Assembly (NCBI GenBank): GCA_947629905.1
Contig: CANRFM010000003.1
Span: 62,001-126,000, forward strand
Length of the DNA stretch: 64,000 nt
From: an uncultured Clostridia bacterium
GTDB taxonomy: Bacteria > Bacillota > Clostridia > Oscillospirales > Ruminococcaceae
Direction: 5' to 3'
Position 1 is the stretch's first letter; every line of letters begins with the position of its first letter. Below are positions 32,304 to 40,037 of the stretch, one piece after another. The position numbers were made by a program, and so were the translations under genes. The notes below the pieces were generated by a model, which was not told the DNA's origin, searched no databases, and saw only the letters and a list, made by a program, of their open reading frames with translations.

Positions 32304-34424
32304 GTGACGGAATTGGATGAGAAAGTGCTGGAAAATTTTCCGGGAAAGGTCGTCCGGAAAGACTTGACGGCACTGATGAAAAAAGGCGCAAATGTGCCGA
32401 CCTATGTACTGGAATATCTGTTAGGGATGTATTGCGCAACAGATGACGAAGATGACATTCAGGTCGGACTGGAGCGGATCAGACGGATCTTGAGCGAGAA
32501 CTATGTCCGCCCGGATCAGAGTGAGTATGTGAAGTCCAAGATCAAGGAGAACGGGCAGTATACCATCATCGATAAAATTACGGTAGAATTGGACGAACGG
32601 GAAGATAAGTATGTTGCCTATTTTACGAATCTGAACATGGATCCGTTTGAAGTCAGCTCCGACCTTGTTGTACACAATGAAAAGCTCCTGATCGGCGGTA
32701 TCTGGTGCATTGTCAAAATTGAATATGCCGGTCTGAATCAGCAGGAAAAGGAAGAAGTGGAGTTTGAGGAGGACATTTTCGGCAATAAGAAAAAGAAGAA
32801 AAAAGCCCGCAAGACCCGCTCCCGCTATGATTCCCCGTTTGAGATCGCTTCTTTGAAGCCGATACAGATGCCGAATCTTGATCTGGATGAACTGAAAGAC
32901 TGCCGCCAGAACTTCACAAAAGACGAGTGGATCGCATTGATGCTCCGCTCCGCAGGCTATGAGCCGGATGCCCTGAATGACAAGCAGAAGCTGCACTATC
33001 TGCTCCGGTTTGTTCCGTTCATTCAGAAGAATTATAATCTGGTCGAACTGGGACCCCGTGGAACGGGGAAGTCGCACGTCTACAGTGAATTGTCCCCGTA
33101 TTCTATTTTGATGAGCAGCGGACATACTACTGTTTCCAATATGTTTTATAACATGGGTTCCCGGAAGATCGGGCTTGTCGGGAACTGGGACTGCATTGCT
33201 TTTGATGAAGTCAGCGGTATCACGCAGTCGTCCGGGGATATGATACAGACCATGAAAAATTACATGGCAAACGGTTCTTTTGCCCGTGGCACGGAGTCAA
33301 TCAGCTCGGATGCCTCGATCGCCTTTGAGGGGAATACGTTCCGGAGTGTTGCGGATATGATGCGGACGACCAATTTGTTTGAGCCGTTCCCGGAAGAATT
33401 CAATAACGACTCCGCCTTTTTCGACCGCATTCATGCCTATCTGCCCGGCTGGGAGACCCCGAAGCTGAGAGCAAATCTGTTTACGCAGGGCTATGGGCTG
33501 ATCTCCGACTGCTTTTCGGAGTTCTGCCATGCGATGCGGAAGTATGATTTTACGAACGCATTCGGCAGGTATTTTGCCCTGAACGATAACTACAACACCC
33601 GTGATGATACTGCCGTCCGGAGAACTTTTTCGGGCATGGCAAAGCTGATCTATCCGGATGAGGAAATGACCAAAGAGGAATGCCGTGAACTGCTGGAGTA
33701 CAGCATTGAGTGCAGGAGACGGGTAAAAGAACAGCTTCGCAAGATGAATCCGGCAGAATTCAGTGACGTTGCGTTGGGGTATATAGATCTGGACACGGAA
33801 GAGGAATTTATTGTTGACCTGCCCGAAGTGGCAGACGGTACACTGGTATCGGATGTTCTGGAACAGCCCGGTTATGTGTACGCTGTCGGGCGGTCGGTAG
33901 ATGACAAGGTCGGTGTGTATCGTCTGGAGAATAAGCTGCTGACCGGGACGGGGAAATTCAGCTTCAAGAATGTGGAAGGGCTTTCCCGTTCCCCGAAAGC
34001 TGTCCGTGACAGCATTACGGCTGCATTCAATTATTTCAGCGAAAATGTCCATTACATGGTCTCCGCTGCCTATGAACGCTATGATTACAGTATGTATTTC
34101 AACGACCTGCAAAACAGAAATGTCAGCGATGAAGTTTCGGTCGCTGAGGTCGTAGGGCTGTTCTCGGCACTGGCAAACCGTGCTGTGATGCCGTCCCTTG
34201 TGATCGTGGGCAGAGTCGTCATGTCCGGCAGTACGATGCCGATCACAACGGAACTGGATGAAATTTTCGTGACTGCCGCAAATGCCGGTGCAAAGAAGAT
34301 CATGCTTCCGGCAGACAGCAGAGAAAAGTATGAAGCGATCGGCAAAGACCTGAAAAACGAGATGGATGTGATTTTCTACACATCCCCTCTCGATGCCGCC
34401 AAAAAAGCACTTGGGGTGGGATAA
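32304..34424 (+). CDS. brxL: BrxL-type AAA+ / Lon-like protein
   Basis: The 706 residues match the BrxL (Lon-related, BREX) family along their length, opening VLENFPGKVVRKDLT. Walker A is GPRGTGKSH (about 250-258) and Walker B is CIAFDE, followed by the conserved GDMIQTMKNYM and GSFARG segments. A basic insert, KKKKKKARKTR, precedes the ATPase core. The C-terminal region is Lon-protease-like, but where Lon has its catalytic Lys this protein has acidic residues (TTELDEIFVTAANAG). Peptidase activity is therefore unlikely. A GTG start follows GAGGGGG. BrxL is a phage-restriction ATPase in BREX, yet no pglX, pglZ, brxA, brxB or brxC gene is present here. Confidence 0.88.
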   Translation: MTELDEKVLENFPGKVVRKDLTALMKKGANVPTYVLEYLLGMYCATDDEDDIQVGLERIRRILSENYVRPDQSEYVKSKIKENGQYTIIDKITVELDEREDKYVAYFTNLNMDPFEVSSDLVVHNEKLLIGGIWCIVKIEYAGLNQQEKEEVEFEEDIFGNKKKKKKARKTRSRYDSPFEIASLKPIQMPNLDLDELKDCRQNFTKDEWIALMLRSAGYEPDALNDKQKLHYLLRFVPFIQKNYNLVELGPRGTGKSHVYSELSPYSILMSSGHTTVSNMFYNMGSRKIGLVGNWDCIAFDEVSGITQSSGDMIQTMKNYMANGSFARGTESISSDASIAFEGNTFRSVADMMRTTNLFEPFPEEFNNDSAFFDRIHAYLPGWETPKLRANLFTQGYGLISDCFSEFCHAMRKYDFTNAFGRYFALNDNYNTRDDTAVRRTFSGMAKLIYPDEEMTKEECRELLEYSIECRRRVKEQLRKMNPAEFSDVALGYIDLDTEEEFIVDLPEVADGTLVSDVLEQPGYVYAVGRSVDDKVGVYRLENKLLTGTGKFSFKNVEGLSRSPKAVRDSITAAFNYFSENVHYMVSAAYERYDYSMYFNDLQNRNVSDEVSVAEVVGLFSALANRAVMPSLVIVGRVVMSGSTMPITTELDEIFVTAANAGAKKIMLPADSREKYEAIGKDLKNEMDVIFYTSPLDAAKKALGVG

Positions 34425-34427
34425 GAC

Positions 34428-37151
34428 ATGACTGAATATCAGTGCATATGCTGCGGAAAAACAAAAGACAGCGAAAAGATCTGCTGCTGTCCGGACTGCG
34501 GTTACAAGATGTATCCGACCCTGTTTGACAGAAAAAAAGTCCTTGCCGATGAGATATGCAGCTTTCTGCAGCAGCTGAAACTGAGCAAATTCAAGCAGGA
34601 GGATGTCCGGTATTTCCGCAGGGAGCTTGTACCCGTGAAAGGCGACACGCCCGACGGGAAGCAGAGCTATATTACGATTACAAAGGCGGAGGATGACAGC
34701 CGTTTTCCGGATTTCAAGACCATTCAGGGATATGTCTGCGCAGCGAAGAAAACGGAAGAATTTTTTGAACGCCTGCACAGATCCCTGAACGAACTGCATA
34801 CACATATGCATGAACCGTATCAGAATGTGTATGAAGTAGGTTTCAGCAATGTAACAGAACAGGTAGCCGAACTGGATGCGGTGCTAAAAAAAGCCCTTGC
34901 GGAACTGGAACTGCCGTGCGAAATACCTGCGATCCGATTCCCGAAACTCATTCTGCACTACAGCGAAACACCGAATGATGCCTTATCAGATGCAGCAGAT
35001 CAGCTGTTTGAAATGCTGACAGAACTGACGGAGAAGATCAAAAAGTTCATCAAGATTAACAATGTCTACGGAAATACGTATCAGAAGAAATGCGAACCTT
35101 CCCGGAAGTTTGCCGATACAGAGGACGAACGGGCGCAGCTGGACAGTATCCTTGCCGTGGTGAAAAAGACACTTATCAAGAAGTATGAGGTAGATATTTT
35201 TTCAGACGGTTCCGAGGAACTGCAGGAAATGCTGAAAGTCCTCTGGACGGCAGTCTATGCGGTCATGACATTGCCGGTTCTGGAAAAGCAGTATAGCTAC
35301 CGCTTTGCAAATGGGGATGTCGTCATTGGCGATGGCTTTATTGCAAAGGTGATACAGGCGGTTTCTGTGCGGTATGAAAATTTACCGTTGCCGGATGCGG
35401 CATACTTTGCCTCTGAAAATGAGGATGACCTGTTTGATCTGTATAACAGGATGATCGAACTGGACAAATTCGGGTTGATGGGCTTGAACCGGGATGTCTT
35501 GACAAAGATAGGCGAAAGTGAAAGGGAACTGAACCGCCTGATCGGTCTGACGAGTATCAAGGAAAGCGTGAAGAAGATCAAAGCCTATGCGCTTGCCAAC
35601 CGGGGCAGCAAAGACCTGAATCTGCATATGTGCTTTTTCGGAAATCCCGGCACTGGCAAAACGGAAGTCGCACGGCTGATCGCCGGTATCCTGCACGAAA
35701 ACGGCATTCTCCCGACGAAGAAGCTGATCGAGACCGACCGCAGCGGACTGGTGGCAGGCTATGTGGGACAGACTGCGATCAAAACGGCAGAAGTGATCGA
35801 CGAGGCGATGGGCGGTGTGTTGTTCATAGACGAAGCCTATTCGCTGATCCAAAGCGATTACAGCGGCGATTACGGGCATGAAGCTGTATCTACGCTGATC
35901 AAGGCAATGGAAGACCACAGGGGGGAATTCTGCGTCATTCTGGCAGGCTATAAGAACCCCATGCAGGAAATGCTTGCAGCGAATCAGGGCTTTCAGTCCC
36001 GCATTCAGTTTACGATCGAATTCCCGAATTATCACCGGGAGGACCTTGCACAGATCGTTGGTTTGATGCTGAAACGAAAAGGCTATACGGCAAGCGATGC
36101 AGCACAGGAACGAATGCTGGAAATTACCGACTATACGAGGAAAAAGCCCGATTTTGCCAATGCCCGTGAAATGCGCAATATCCTCGAACACGTCATTATG
36201 TGCCAGAACCTGCGCTGTGCGGGCATGGAGGATAAGACCATCGAGGTCGTTGACGTAAATACTTATATTAAGGAAAGCAGCATTCCCATTCCGACAAGCG
36301 GTGACGGGGCTGTTAAAAAGATCCTCACAGCCGAAGACGAACTGGATGCACTGGTAGGGCTTCACGCCGTCAAGAGGATGGTTAAAAAGATCAAGGCATA
36401 TGCCCGGCATAATAAAAATGACCCCGATGTCAGTCTGCATATGTGCTTTTTAGGAAATCCCGGCACGGGGAAAACGGAAGTCGCAAGAATTTTATCCCGC
36501 ATTCTCTACGAAGCCGGTGTCCTGCCCGAAGCCAAACTCACCGAAACGGATGCACAGGGGCTGATCAGCCGGTATGCCGGTGATACTGCCTCCAAAGCCC
36601 TTGCCAAGATCAACGATGCCATGGGCGGTCTGCTGTTTATCGATGAAGCCTACAGCCTGACAAGCGGTGATCGGGATCTTTCCGGCTACGGCGAGGAAGC
36701 GATCGCTGTCCTGCTGAAACAAATGGAAGACAAACGAGGGCAGTTTTGCGTGGTACTCGCAGGCTACAAGACCGAAATGGAACAGATGATCGGAACAAAT
36801 CCGGGGCTTGCCTCAAGGGTGCAGTTTACGCTTGCATTTCCCGACTACACGAGAGAAGAACTGTCTGAGATCGCACTGCGGTTCCTGCGGGCGAAACATT
36901 ATGACATAGCGGAAGATGCGCTTGCCTTGGTACTGGATGTCACGGAGTACTACAGGGCAAGACCGGATTTTGCGAATGCACGGACGGTGCGCAATATTCT
37001 CGAACAGGTCATCATGAACCAGAATCTGCGCATGGACGAAGCGGGCAGCAATGATACGACGCTCCTGTGCTGCGATGTGCAGGACTACATAGACGATGAG
37101 GGCATTGACCTGAATGGCAGATCGGCTAAACCCCATAAAATCGGATTTTAA
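34428..37151 (+). CDS. Zinc-ribbon protein with tandem CbxX/CfqX-type AAA+ domains
   Basis: The 907 residues start with a zinc-ribbon (Cys pairs within 6-24, CICCGK and CCPDCG). A helical region of about 340 residues without recognised motifs follows. Two CbxX-family AAA+ modules come next: Walker A GNPGTGKTEVAR at about 405 and 675, each followed by VLFIDEAYSL or LLFIDEAYSL and by sensor/arginine segments (SRIQFT, SRVQFT). CbxX-type ATPases remodel partner proteins, as in Rubisco activases and the EccA proteins of type VII secretion. The gene starts 3 bp after brxL and is last in the operon. Its probable substrate is another component of the same system. Confidence 0.85.
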   Translation: MTEYQCICCGKTKDSEKICCCPDCGYKMYPTLFDRKKVLADEICSFLQQLKLSKFKQEDVRYFRRELVPVKGDTPDGKQSYITITKAEDDSRFPDFKTIQGYVCAAKKTEEFFERLHRSLNELHTHMHEPYQNVYEVGFSNVTEQVAELDAVLKKALAELELPCEIPAIRFPKLILHYSETPNDALSDAADQLFEMLTELTEKIKKFIKINNVYGNTYQKKCEPSRKFADTEDERAQLDSILAVVKKTLIKKYEVDIFSDGSEELQEMLKVLWTAVYAVMTLPVLEKQYSYRFANGDVVIGDGFIAKVIQAVSVRYENLPLPDAAYFASENEDDLFDLYNRMIELDKFGLMGLNRDVLTKIGESERELNRLIGLTSIKESVKKIKAYALANRGSKDLNLHMCFFGNPGTGKTEVARLIAGILHENGILPTKKLIETDRSGLVAGYVGQTAIKTAEVIDEAMGGVLFIDEAYSLIQSDYSGDYGHEAVSTLIKAMEDHRGEFCVILAGYKNPMQEMLAANQGFQSRIQFTIEFPNYHREDLAQIVGLMLKRKGYTASDAAQERMLEITDYTRKKPDFANAREMRNILEHVIMCQNLRCAGMEDKTIEVVDVNTYIKESSIPIPTSGDGAVKKILTAEDELDALVGLHAVKRMVKKIKAYARHNKNDPDVSLHMCFLGNPGTGKTEVARILSRILYEAGVLPEAKLTETDAQGLISRYAGDTASKALAKINDAMGGLLFIDEAYSLTSGDRDLSGYGEEAIAVLLKQMEDKRGQFCVVLAGYKTEMEQMIGTNPGLASRVQFTLAFPDYTREELSEIALRFLRAKHYDIAEDALALVLDVTEYYRARPDFANARTVRNILEQVIMNQNLRMDEAGSNDTTLLCCDVQDYIDDEGIDLNGRSAKPHKIGF

Positions 37152-37191
37152 GGACAGCCGGGATGCCTGTGAGAGGCAGAAAAGGAATATG

Positions 37192-37236
37192 GTATATGGA
37201 ACTCTGATGTGAAACGAAAAACAGAGTTCCATATAC
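37192..37236 (+). terminator. Terminator-like hairpin after the AAA+ operon
   Basis: A perfect 15 bp inverted repeat (37192-37206 with 37222-37236) with a 15 nt loop. After GAGT and AAAA comes a run of seven T. The T-run also belongs to the upstream element of the tRNA promoter. Confidence 0.65.
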
Positions 37237-37261
37237 GAGTAAAATTTTTTTGAAAAAACAC

Positions 37262-37290
37262 TTGACAAACGTTTCACTATGTGATATAAT
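37262..37290 (+). promoter_or_regulatory. Strong promoter of the tRNA-Leu pair, with A/T-rich UP-like element
   Basis: TTGACA (37262-37267), 17 nt, TATAAT (37285-37290). The preceding stretch 37241-37268, including the -35 box, is identical to 41181-41208 in front of infC. Confidence 0.9.
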
Positions 37291-37328
37291 ATATATTGTT
37301 GAGTTTGATGTCCAGAGCATTTTCAAAT

Positions 37329-37415
37329 GCGGATATGGCGGAATTGGCAGACGCGCTAGCTTCAGGTGCTAGTCGGGGCAACCCGGTGAAGGTTCAAGTC
37401 CTTTTATCCGCACCA
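37329..37415 (+). tRNA. tRNA-Leu (anticodon CAG), CCA encoded
   Basis: The acceptor stem GCGGATA pairs with TATCCGC. The D-arm contains GGCGGAATTGGCAGACGC. The anticodon stem CTAGC/GCTAG closes the loop TTCAGGT, giving anticodon CAG. The long variable arm typical of leucine tRNAs (CGGGGCAACCCGG) and the T-arm GGTTCAAGTCC follow. The discriminator is A, with CCA encoded at 37413-37415. A 9 bp inverted repeat flanks the gene. Confidence 0.97.
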
Positions 37416-37458
37416 TTTGCTCTGGAATGTACCGTGATGCGGATCAGACTCTATATAA

Positions 37459-37542
37459 GCGGATATGGCGGAATTGGCAGACGCGCTAGCTTCAGGTGCT
37501 AGTCGGGGCAACCCGGTGAAGGTTCAAGTCCTTTTATCCGCA
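37459..37542 (+). tRNA. tRNA-Leu (anticodon CAG), second copy without encoded CCA
   Basis: All 84 bases of the tRNA body are identical to the copy 130 bp upstream, including the CAG anticodon loop. After discriminator A the sequence reads CTA instead of CCA, so CCA must be added by the nucleotidyltransferase. It is probably cotranscribed with the first copy and ended by the terminator at 37626. Confidence 0.97.
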
Positions 37543-37625
37543 CTAAACTGTACGAATTTGAACACTGCGGCGATTGTATTTTGGTGTGAAAGTTGCCGCA
37601 GCTGCTTGCAAAATCGTAAATAAGG

Positions 37626-37657
37626 GAACCCGGAAGATCGTCAGACTTTCCGGGTTC
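37626..37657 (+). terminator. Terminator of the tRNA-Leu operon
   Basis: A 10 bp stem, GAACCCGGAA with TTCCGGGTTC, and a 12 nt loop, followed by TTTTCTT. It may weakly serve the recO transcript in the other direction. Confidence 0.85.
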
Positions 37658-37709
37658 TTTTCTTGTGTATAGCAGCAGGATCTCCCCAAGCAAACGCTTC
37701 TCCGCACCG

Positions 37710-38486
37710 CTACTTTGGCACATCCGGCTGCATTGTCCGCTGAATGGAATAGTAGTATTCCAGTGCCGGGAATTTCCGTTCCATCTGGTAACAAAGAAAT
37801 TCTTCCGCAAACTGGTACAGTGGCTTGCGGGAGCGCTCCGAAACAGCGAAGTTGAATATTTTCTTAGGCTCAGACAGCACAATAAACCGTATCGCCTGCA
37901 ATGTACCGGCAGTCATCGAAATAAACCCAGTTTCGTCCTCCGGCAATGTAATGCAGTCCTCACAGCAGAAATAGCCGTCAGGAACGGAAAAAACCAGCCG
38001 CTCCGGCAGGTATTCTCCGCAGCTGCGGCACATGATCACATCCGGCATAAAACCGAGCAGGGAAGCGATACGCAGTTCAAAGATCGCCTTGATCTTTGCT
38101 TCTGTCGCCTTTTGTTCCGAAAGCATATACAGGCAGTTCAGTGCAAGCTGTAAGATCTCCGGTGCACCCGAACGGGGCAGAACCGCATACCGGATCACTT
38201 GTGAAAAATAGGAAGCCAGCGCAATGGCAGAAACGGAGCTGCGCAGACCGTAAAACACAGAAAGGGGTGTGATGCTGTTGAGGATCCGCACCCCATTGCG
38301 CTTATCGTTCAGGCACAGCTCCGAATAGGTGAATAGCTGCGTGGCACTGCCGCTCTTGCTGTTCAGCTTTCCTGCGCCTTTCACAAGAACCTCCAGAACA
38401 CCGTACTCAGCCGTCAGAACGTCGATGAATCTGTCCTGCTCGCCGAGCGTCCTCTGCATCAGCACAAGCCCTTTCACTGTCAGCAT
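37710..38486 (-). CDS. recO: DNA repair protein RecO
   Basis: RecO loads RecA onto SSB-coated single-stranded DNA together with RecR and anneals strands. The 258 residues have an N-terminal OB-fold (about 1-80, TVKGLVLMQRTLGEQDRF) and a helical C-terminal domain with a zinc site: CRSCG (about 154-158) and CCEDC (about 174-178). AAAGGAATGG precedes the ATG. It is the last gene of phoH-ybeY-era-yqzL-recO and overlaps the small yqzL-like frame by 80 bp. Confidence 0.95.
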   Translation of the reverse strand: MLTVKGLVLMQRTLGEQDRFIDVLTAEYGVLEVLVKGAGKLNSKSGSATQLFTYSELCLNDKRNGVRILNSITPLSVFYGLRSSVSAIALASYFSQVIRYAVLPRSGAPEILQLALNCLYMLSEQKATEAKIKAIFELRIASLLGFMPDVIMCRSCGEYLPERLVFSVPDGYFCCEDCITLPEDETGFISMTAGTLQAIRFIVLSEPKKIFNFAVSERSRKPLYQFAEEFLCYQMERKFPALEYYYSIQRTMQPDVPK

Positions 38487-38568
38487 ATTCCATTCCTTTC
38501 AGGGCAGCATAGACCAGATAATCCGCCACACTGCCGCTATCTTCAAATTGTTCCCATTCTGCATCCAT
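38407..38568 (-). CDS. YqzL-like small protein between era and recO
   Basis: The ATG at 38568 opens a 53-residue frame preceded by GGAGGG at 7 nt spacing. Residues 5-19 (WEQFEDSGSVADYLV) fit the pattern W-x-F-x-x-x-G-x-V-x-x-Y-L of Bacillus YqzL, a 47-residue protein encoded at the same place between era and recO. The frame continues past the recO start and ends at 38407, so its C-terminal half overlaps recO in another frame. Conserved position plus motif make it credible, and the function is unknown. Confidence 0.62.
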   Translation of the reverse strand: MDAEWEQFEDSGSVADYLVYAALKGMEYADSERACADAEDARRAGQIHRRSDG

Positions 38569-38622
38569 ACAGCATCCCTCCGCAGATAGTATCTGCGGAC
38601 GAATGTCATATATAGCTGGAAA

Positions 38623-39516
38623 TTATTCGTCAGCCAACCCGAAACTGCGGATGGCAGCCTCCTGGTTTCTCCAGTCCTCCCGCACCTTGACAAAGCATTG
38701 CAGATTGACCTGTATCTCAAAAAAGCGCTCCAGTTCATGGCGTGCAGAGGATGAAATTTTTTTCAGCATAGCGCCCTTTTTGCCGATGATGATACCCTTG
38801 TGTGAATCCCGTTCGCAGTAAATCACAGCAGAAATATCCAGTAAATCCCTGTCCGCCCGTTCCCGCATGGTCTCAACCGTGACCGCAATGCTATGGGGCA
38901 CTTCCTCATTCAGGCTGCGCAGGAGCTTTTCCCGGATGATCTCCGCCGCAATGACCCGTTCCGGCTGATCGGTAACCGCATCATCCGGAAAGTAATGCAC
39001 CGAGGGTTCAGCCAGCTTTTCTGCCTCTTCGAGAATGGCATCCGTGCCGTCCTGTTCGGCAGCACTGACGGGAATGATGGCGTGTGGGTGATAGCGATTT
39101 TCCAGCCGCAGCAGCAGCGGCATCATGGCAGATTTGTCCTGTAACAGATCCACCTTGTTGACGAGGATGATGCAGGTAATGCCCCGCTGCGCAATGCTTT
39201 GCAGCATAGCTTCATCCTGTTCATGCAGCGGCTTTGTACAGTCGATGACATACAGAACAACGTCCGCATCCCTTGCGCTGGTTTCGGCAGTTTTCAGCAT
39301 ATGGGCGTTAAGCTTCGTATGCGGCTTGTGCAGACCGGGCGTGTCGATGAATACGTACTGCGTTTCCCCTTTTGTCAGGATGCCTGTGATGCGTGTACGT
39401 GTCGTCTGCGGCTTGCTGCTCACGGAGGCGATGCGCTCGCCCACAAGGGCATTGAGCAAGGTAGACTTCCCGGCATTCGTCCTTCCGGAAAGCGTCAGAA
39501 AAACCGATTTCGTCAT
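38623..39516 (-). CDS. era: GTPase Era
   Basis: Era binds the 3' end of 16S rRNA during 30S maturation. The 297 residues have the G1 motif GRTNAGKS (about 11-18), G3 DTPG (58-61), G4 NKVD (about 120-123) and a C-terminal KH domain (GIIIGKKGAMLKKISSSAR, about 237-255). The start overlaps the ybeY stop. It lies in the conserved phoH-ybeY-era-recO run, whose first genes also act in rRNA maturation. Confidence 0.97.
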   Translation of the reverse strand: MTKSVFLTLSGRTNAGKSTLLNALVGERIASVSSKPQTTRTRITGILTKGETQYVFIDTPGLHKPHTKLNAHMLKTAETSARDADVVLYVIDCTKPLHEQDEAMLQSIAQRGITCIILVNKVDLLQDKSAMMPLLLRLENRYHPHAIIPVSAAEQDGTDAILEEAEKLAEPSVHYFPDDAVTDQPERVIAAEIIREKLLRSLNEEVPHSIAVTVETMRERADRDLLDISAVIYCERDSHKGIIIGKKGAMLKKISSSARHELERFFEIQVNLQCFVKVREDWRNQEAAIRSFGLADE

Positions 39517-40037
39517 GACTGCTCCTCTACGTTATTGGTAAAGGTCATCTCTCTGGAAATGCCGAGCTTATCCAGTACAGCCTCTTCTTTTTCCCGCATA
39601 ATGCGTTCATCAAGGGGGCTTTTCTCATGGTCGTAGCCCAGCAGATGCAGCATGGAATGCACCGTCAGAAAGCCGATCTCCCTTGTCAGGGAATGGCTGT
39701 AGATCTCCGCCTGCTTGACTGCCGTTTCAATGGAAATGACCACATCCCCGAGCTGTACATAGCCGTTTTCCGCATTGATCTCCATCGTACCGTCCTCACC
39801 GGTCAGCGGAAAGGAAAGCACATCCGTCACGCTGTCCTTGCCCCGGTAGGTCTTGTTCAGACGGCGGATCTCAGAGTTTGACACGAATGAAACACTGACC
39901 TCAGCATCCCTTGTAAATCCTTCTGAAACCAGAACGGCATGACAGCACCGCCGTATCAACAGGCGGATACCGGACGGAATACGGACACTGTTCTGGTTGT
40001 TTTTGATGCTGACCTTTAATTTTCCTGACTGCTGCAT
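39513..40037 (-). CDS. ybeY: Endoribonuclease YbeY
   Basis: YbeY is a zinc-dependent RNase in 16S rRNA 3'-end processing and ribosome quality control. The 174 residues hold the metal motif H-x3-H-x5-H as HSMLHLLGYDH (about 126-136), and KDSVTDVLSFPL is the other conserved block. An N-terminal extension of about 20 residues is basic. It starts immediately after the phoH stop and overlaps era, so all three are coupled. Confidence 0.95.
   Translation of the reverse strand: MQQSGKLKVSIKNNQNSVRIPSGIRLLIRRCCHAVLVSEGFTRDAEVSVSFVSNSEIRRLNKTYRGKDSVTDVLSFPLTGEDGTMEINAENGYVQLGDVVISIETAVKQAEIYSHSLTREIGFLTVHSMLHLLGYDHEKSPLDERIMREKEEAVLDKLGISREMTFTNNVEEQS

Noticed and set aside
32304-34424. A complete BREX system around brxL
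   Set aside because: The neighbours are SbcD-like, SMC-like and CbxX-like genes. No methyltransferase, alkaline-phosphatase-like PglZ, or BrxA/B/C gene is present in the window.
33297-34811. A 504-codon minus-strand frame across the brxL/AAA+ junction
   Set aside because: It is antisense to two genes with clear AAA+ motifs, and the predicted product has no domain.
37296-37882. Short proteins read through the tRNA-Leu genes (for example ADLADALASGAS-like and RIKGLEPS-like)
   Set aside because: These are the familiar false translations of tRNA-Leu on either strand. The cloverleaf explains the conservation.
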